Below are positions 18,129-22,197 of a stretch of DNA of 22,197 nt, piece by piece (the stretch's first letter is position 1; the number at the start of each line of letters is the position of its first letter). Below the pieces are notes generated by a model. The model searched no databases. It was given only the letters and a program-made list of their open reading frames with translations, and was not told the origin of the DNA. Source of the DNA: DATGKR01 sp035294565 (GTDB lineage: Bacteria > Actinomycetota > Acidimicrobiia > Acidimicrobiales > Palsa-688); the NCBI GenBank assembly GCA_035294565.1, contig DATGKR010000018.1, positions 1 to 22,197 of the forward strand. Direction: 5' to 3'. The position numbers and the translations under genes are program-made.

Positions 18129-18179
18129 TCTATTGTGGACAGTTATGTACGTATAGCGCGTATAACCGCGCACAATAGA
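18129..18179. repeat. AT-rich 51-bp interrupted palindrome between tRNA-Val and gltB
   Basis: Two nested inverted repeats share one axis at position 18154: outer arms TCTATTGTG (18129-18137) and CACAATAGA (18171-18179), 9 of 9 paired, and inner arms GTTAT (18142-18146) and ATAAC (18162-18166). Each strand thus reads CTATTGTG-N4-GTTAT toward the centre. The island is much richer in A/T than its surroundings. There is no T-run, so it is not a normal terminator. Position upstream of both divergent transcripts suggests an operator or other protein-binding site; no known regulator motif was matched. Confidence 0.6.
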
Positions 18180-18203
18180 TCGAAACTCATCCACCCTGCC
18201 CAG

Positions 18204-18226
18204 GGCCGCCGACCCCCCGGGCGGCC
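18204..18226. repeat. GC-rich hairpin upstream of gltB
   Basis: Perfect 7-bp inverted repeat GGCCGCC / GGCGGCC around a 9-base loop rich in C. No T-run follows on either strand. It lies about 40 bases before the possible gltB -10 element, so it may be a DNA site or chance. The remaining sequence from 18075 to 18345 shows no gene. Confidence 0.3.
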
Positions 18227-18266
18227 ACGACTCGGGGACCCTCGCCCCATCTCCCCCCGCAGCGGC

Positions 18267-18272
18267 TAAACT
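18267..18272 (+). promoter_or_regulatory. Possible -10 element of the gltB promoter
   Basis: TAAACT in GC-rich surroundings matches TAnnnT. It would give an mRNA leader of roughly 65 bases before the gltB GTG. No recognisable -35 at 17 bases, so the call rests on the -10 alone. Confidence 0.35.
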
Positions 18273-18333
18273 CCCTACCCGCAGCAAGGGCCAGCGTCGT
18301 CCCTTCGCGCGAGGACCAGCATCATCGATCCCC

Positions 18334-18340
18334 GGAAGGA
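18334..18340 (+). promoter_or_regulatory. Ribosome binding site of gltB
   Basis: GGAAGGA ends 5 bases before GTG 18346, a usable Shine-Dalgarno that fixes the start and places the catalytic cysteine at residue 20. Confidence 0.65.
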
Positions 18341-18345
18341 CGCCC

Positions 18346-21300
18346 GTGGCCTCTCCCCGCACAGCCTGGGGGCTCTACCGCCCCGACTTCGAGCACGACT
18401 CCTGCGGCGTCGCCTTCGTCGTCGACATGCACGGCCGGCGCAGCCACAAGATCGTGCAGCTCGGACTGGAAAGCCTCTGCAACCTGGAGCACCGCGGGGC
18501 GTCGGGCGCCGAGGCGAACACTGGTGACGGCGCCGGCATCCTCCTGCAGGTCCCCGACCGCTTCTACCGGGAGGTCGCCGGGTTCGACCTGCCGGCACCG
18601 GGTTCCTACGCGACCGGGATCGCCTTCGTGTCCGGCCCGGTCGACCCCCCCGCGAAGGACGCGGGTCCCGCCGGCAGAGCCGAAGACGCCGCCGGCCGAC
18701 CGGCCACCCTGGAGAGGATCGAGAAGATCGTCGCCGACGAGGGCCTCGAGCTGCTCGGCTGGCGGGAGGTCCCCGTCGACCCCTCCGATGTCGGTTCGAT
18801 GGCGCGCGAGGCGATGCCCGCCTTCTGGCAGATCTTCGTGGGCGGCGGCACGGGGATGGAGCTCGAGCGGCGTGCATTTGTCCTCAGAAAAAGGGTCGAG
18901 CACGAGGTCGGCGGCGTCTACTTCCCGTCCCTGTCCTCGCGGACCGTCGTCTACAAGGGCATGCTCACCGCTCCGCAGGTCCACCGCTTCTTCCCCGACC
19001 TCGCCGACGAGCGCGTCGAAACGGCGCTGGCGCTGGTCCACAGCCGTTTCTCCACCAACACGTTCCCCAGCTGGCCGCTGGCGCACCCCTACCGCTACCT
19101 GGCCCACAACGGCGAGATCAACACCTTGAAAGGCAACCGCAACTGGATGCGCGCCCGCGAGGCGCTCCTGCAGAGCGACCTGATCCCGGGGGACATCCGG
19201 CGCATCTTCCCGGTGGTCACCCCCGGCGCCAGCGATTCGGCCAGCTTCGACGAGGTCCTGGAGCTGCTGCACATGGGCGGGCGCTCGCTGCCCCACGCCG
19301 TGTTGATGATGATCCCCGAGGCCTGGGAGAACCATCGGACCATGGACCCCGCCCGGAGGGCCTTCTACCAGTTCCACGCGGCGCTGATGGAGCCGTGGGA
19401 CGGCCCGGCGTCGATCGCCTTCACGGACGGCACGGTTGTCGGCGCCGTATTGGACCGCAACGGACTGCGCCCCTCCCGCTACTGGGTCACCGACGACGGG
19501 CTGGTCGTGATGGCCTCGGAGGTCGGGGTACTCGACATCCCCGCCCACAAGATCGTGAAGAGGGGTCGGCTGCAGCCAGGCCGCATGTTCCTCGTGGACA
19601 CCGAGCAGGGGAGGATCGTCGCCGACGAGGAGATCAAGGCGCAGCTCGCCGCCGAGCACCCCTACGCAGAATGGCTGGCTGACAACCAGATCCACTTCGA
19701 CGACCTGCCCCCCCGCTTCACCTTGACGCCGCAGCACTCGTCGGTCGTCACCCACCAGCGCCTGTTCGGCTGGACGGTCGAGGACCTCAAGATCCTCGTC
19801 GGCCCGATGGCCAGGAACGGCCTGGAGTCGCGCGGCTCGATGGGCACCGACACCCCCATCGCCGTCCTCTCCGAACGGCCCCGCCTGCTCTACGACTACT
19901 TCCAGCAGCTGTTCGCCCAGGTGACCAACCCGCCTCTCGACGCCATCCGCGAGGAGCTGGTCACGTCCCTGTCGGGGACGATCGGCCCGGAGCGAAACCT
20001 GCTCGCCCCCGAGCCGGCGAGCTGCAACCAGATCGTCATGCCCCAACCGGTCATCACCAACGAGGACCTGGCCAAGCTGCTCTACATAAACGAGGACGGC
20101 ACCCGACCCGGATGGCGGGCATTCGCCGTCGACGGCCTCTTCGACGCTCACGACCCCGACCCGGGTGCGGCGCTGGCGAGGGCGCTCGACGACATATGCG
20201 CCCGGGTGAGCGCCGAGATCGAGGCCGGGGCGAAGATCATCGTCCTCTCGGACCGCCACGCGACTCCCGACCTGGCGCCGATACCCGCCTTGCTGCTGGT
20301 GAGCGCCGTCCACCACCACCTGATCGAGGAGAAGACCCGCACCCGTGTGGGCCTGGTGGTCGAGACCGGCGAGGCCCGGGAGGTTCACCACATGGCGCTG
20401 CTGCTCGGCTACGGCGCGGCGGCGGTCAACCCCTACCTGGCGTTCGACTCGATCGAGGACCTCGCTCTTTCCGGCGACCTGGGCCCCATCAACCCCCGCA
20501 AGGCCGTCCGCAACTACATCAAGGCCTGCGGCAAGGGCGTGCTCAAGATCATGTCAAAGATGGGCATCTCGACCGTCGCCTCCTACACGGGGGCCCAGGT
20601 CTTCGAGGCGATAGGCCTTTCCAGCGAGGTTGTCGACAGGTACTTCAAGGGCACGGTGAGCCGGATCGAGGGGGCCGGCCTCGGCGAGATCGCGGGAGAG
20701 GTCCTCGCCAGGCACCGCCGGGCGTGGCCTGACCGTCCCGCCGAGCTCGCCCACCGCGACCTCGACGTCGGAGGCGAGTACCAGTGGCGGCGCGAGGGCG
20801 AGTACCACCTGTTCAACCCGACGACCGTCCACAAGCTGCAGCATTCGACGCGCACCCAGCGCTACGACATCTTCAAGCAGTACACCAAGGCGGTGGACGA
20901 CCAGTCGGCGCGCCTCGCGACGCTGCGGGGGCTGTTCCGCATCCGCGCCGCCGAGGAGACCGGGCGCCGGCCCGTCCCCCTGGAGGAGGTGGAGCCGGTC
21001 TCGTCGATCGTGAAGCGCTTCAGCACCGGGGCCATGTCCTACGGGTCGATATCCGCCGAGGCGCACGAGACGCTGGCGATAGCGATGAACCGCCTGGGCG
21101 GCCGGTCGAACACCGGGGAGGGCGGCGAGGACTCCTACCGCTTCGTCCCCGACGACAACGGCGACTCCCGCCGCAGCGCGATCAAACAGGTCGCGTCCGG
21201 CCGTTTCGGCGTGACCAGCGAGTACCTGGTGAACGCAGACGACCTGCAGATCAAGATGGCCCAGGGCGCCAAGCCCGGCGAGGGTGGTGAGCTGCCCGGC

Positions 21301-22197
21301 CACAAGGTGTACCCGTGGATCGCCCGGACCCGCTACTCCACCCCGGGGGTCGGCCTGATCTCGCCTCCCCCCCACCACGACATCTACTCGATCGAGGACC
21401 TCGCGCAGCTCATATACGACCTGAAGAACTCCAACGACCGGGCCAGGATCCACGTCAAGCTGGTTGCCGAGGTGGGTGTCGGCACAGTGGCAGCAGGGGT
21501 GTCCAAAGCACACGCCGACGTCGTGCTCATCTCCGGCCACGACGGGGGCACCGGCGCCTCACCGCTGAACTCCATCAAGCACGCCGGCGCCCCGTGGGAG
21601 CTGGGCCTGGCCGAGACGCAGCAGACGTTGATGCTCAACCGCCTGCGCGACAGGATCGTCGTGCAGGTCGACGGCCAGCTGAAGACGGGCCGGGACGTGG
21701 TGATCGCCGCCCTGCTCGGGGCCGAAGAGTACGGCTTCGCCACCGCCCCGCTGGTCGTGTCGGGCTGCATCATGATGCGGGTCTGCCATCTGGACACCTG
21801 CCCGGTCGGCGTGGCGACCCAGAACCCGCAGTTGCGCGCCAAGTTCAGCGGCAAGCCGGAGTTCGTGGTGAACTTCTTCGAGTTCATCGCCGAGGAGGTC
21901 CGCGAGTACCTGGCCAAGCTCGGCTTCACCCGGCTGGAGGACATCGTGGGCCGGGCGGACCTGCTTGATGCTGCCCTGGCCGTGGAGCACTGGAAGGCCG
22001 CCGGGCTTGACCTGGCTCCCGTCCTGTACCTCCCGCCGCTGCCCGAGGGTGCCGCGCTGAGCTGTGTCAGGAGCCAGGACCACGGGCTGGACAAGGCGCT
22101 GGACAACACGCTCATCCAGCTGGCCGAAGGCGCGCTGGCCGATGGCCGGCCGGTGCGGCTTGAGTTGCCGATCAGGAACGTGAACCGGACCGTCGGG
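18346..22197 (+). CDS. gltB: Glutamate synthase large subunit GltB (3' end outside window)
   Basis: Large subunit of NADPH-type glutamate synthase, converting 2-oxoglutarate and glutamine to two glutamates. 1284 codons are open to the window end, of about 1500 expected. A 19-residue propeptide precedes the N-terminal nucleophile Cys20 (FEHDSCGVAF), followed by the class II amidotransferase domain with SRFSTNTFPSW and HNGEINTLKGNRNW. A central domain follows, then the FMN synthase domain from about residue 885 (STGAMSYGSIS, NTGEGGED, AQGAKPGEGG, GHDGGTGASP). The 3Fe-4S cysteines are C1141, C1147 and C1152 (CX5CX4C). A short Ala/Pro/Gly-rich insert (about residues 97-119) lies in the amidotransferase domain. 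The C-terminal beta-helix is cut off, and the partner gltD is expected next (inference). Confidence 0.97.
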   Translation, partial: MASPRTAWGLYRPDFEHDSCGVAFVVDMHGRRSHKIVQLGLESLCNLEHRGASGAEANTGDGAGILLQVPDRFYREVAGFDLPAPGSYATGIAFVSGPVDPPAKDAGPAGRAEDAAGRPATLERIEKIVADEGLELLGWREVPVDPSDVGSMAREAMPAFWQIFVGGGTGMELERRAFVLRKRVEHEVGGVYFPSLSSRTVVYKGMLTAPQVHRFFPDLADERVETALALVHSRFSTNTFPSWPLAHPYRYLAHNGEINTLKGNRNWMRAREALLQSDLIPGDIRRIFPVVTPGASDSASFDEVLELLHMGGRSLPHAVLMMIPEAWENHRTMDPARRAFYQFHAALMEPWDGPASIAFTDGTVVGAVLDRNGLRPSRYWVTDDGLVVMASEVGVLDIPAHKIVKRGRLQPGRMFLVDTEQGRIVADEEIKAQLAAEHPYAEWLADNQIHFDDLPPRFTLTPQHSSVVTHQRLFGWTVEDLKILVGPMARNGLESRGSMGTDTPIAVLSERPRLLYDYFQQLFAQVTNPPLDAIREELVTSLSGTIGPERNLLAPEPASCNQIVMPQPVITNEDLAKLLYINEDGTRPGWRAFAVDGLFDAHDPDPGAALARALDDICARVSAEIEAGAKIIVLSDRHATPDLAPIPALLLVSAVHHHLIEEKTRTRVGLVVETGEAREVHHMALLLGYGAAAVNPYLAFDSIEDLALSGDLGPINPRKAVRNYIKACGKGVLKIMSKMGISTVASYTGAQVFEAIGLSSEVVDRYFKGTVSRIEGAGLGEIAGEVLARHRRAWPDRPAELAHRDLDVGGEYQWRREGEYHLFNPTTVHKLQHSTRTQRYDIFKQYTKAVDDQSARLATLRGLFRIRAAEETGRRPVPLEEVEPVSSIVKRFSTGAMSYGSISAEAHETLAIAMNRLGGRSNTGEGGEDSYRFVPDDNGDSRRSAIKQVASGRFGVTSEYLVNADDLQIKMAQGAKPGEGGELPGHKVYPWIARTRYSTPGVGLISPPPHHDIYSIEDLAQLIYDLKNSNDRARIHVKLVAEVGVGTVAAGVSKAHADVVLISGHDGGTGASPLNSIKHAGAPWELGLAETQQTLMLNRLRDRIVVQVDGQLKTGRDVVIAALLGAEEYGFATAPLVVSGCIMMRVCHLDTCPVGVATQNPQLRAKFSGKPEFVVNFFEFIAEEVREYLAKLGFTRLEDIVGRADLLDAALAVEHWKAAGLDLAPVLYLPPLPEGAALSCVRSQDHGLDKALDNTLIQLAEGALADGRPVRLELPIRNVNRTVG

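Noticed and set aside
18134..18142. Near-match to a DnaA box (TGTGGACAG, reverse of CTGTCCACA)
   Set aside because: Only one copy with one mismatch and no other boxes nearby; not an origin. It is part of the larger dyad.
18141..18168. Possible dif/Xer-type recombination site inside the AT-rich dyad
   Set aside because: An 11-6-11 layout can be drawn, but the inner CATAA/TTATG arms expected beside the spacer are missing and the sequence does not resemble known actinobacterial dif.
17886..18362. Minus-strand open frame with residues VAQLEERYVHTVEVPG
   Set aside because: This peptide is the well-known false translation of a tRNA gene, here tRNA-Val; the rest has no coding character.
18886..18896. 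A-run AGAAAAAGG in gltB as a possible frameshift site
   Set aside because: It does not fit the X-XXY-YYZ slippery pattern in the gltB frame, and the frame continues without need of a shift.
18322..20391. 689-aa minus-strand open frame antisense to gltB
   Set aside because: It is a GC-bias shadow opposite the clearly coding gltB frame, rich in Val/Asp/Gly/Arg without any domain.

Overview
The window looks like chromosomal DNA of a GC-rich Actinomycetota. Evidence: strongly GC-biased third codon positions, an actinobacterial integration host factor (mIHF) gene, the gene order pyrR-pyrB-pyrC-carA-carB-pyrD-pyrF-mihF-gmk-rpoZ-coaBC-metK-priA known from this phylum, a PriA without helicase motifs, and frequent GTG/TTG starts. 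Class cannot be fixed by eye; the attached preQ1 genes suggest a lineage outside the common mycobacteria and streptomycetes (inference).

Minus strand, 16.6 kb down to the left edge: seventeen consecutive genes, nearly all overlapping or a few bases apart, probably read as one unit. From the promoter end: pyrR, pyrB, pyrC, carA, carB, pyrD, pyrF (UMP synthesis; only pyrE and the partner subunit pyrK are not seen), mihF (nucleoid protein), gmk (GMP to GDP), rpoZ (RNA polymerase omega), coaBC (coenzyme A), metK (S-adenosylmethionine), priA (primosome), then queC-queE-queD-queF (7-deazaguanine/queuosine precursors).

The pyr leader (16.50-16.62 kb) is the most interesting part. It holds a near-consensus PyrR-binding RNA hairpin. 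The lower helix of that hairpin pairs with the Shine-Dalgarno of an upstream TTG start of pyrR, and an intrinsic terminator lies inside the first codons of that extended pyrR frame. This suggests PyrR represses translation, which in turn allows transcription termination inside the gene.

Plus strand, 16.7-18.0 kb: a divergent metallo-beta-lactamase-fold protein of the alkylsulfatase type, probably on a leaderless mRNA. It converges on a tRNA-Val(CAC) gene on the minus strand.

Intergenic 18.07-18.35 kb: an AT-rich 51-bp dyad, a GC hairpin and a possible gltB promoter.

18.35 kb to the right edge: gltB, the glutamate synthase large subunit, cut off by the window end. No insertion sequence, CRISPR array, prophage or defence gene was seen; the region is essentially housekeeping with unusual regulation.
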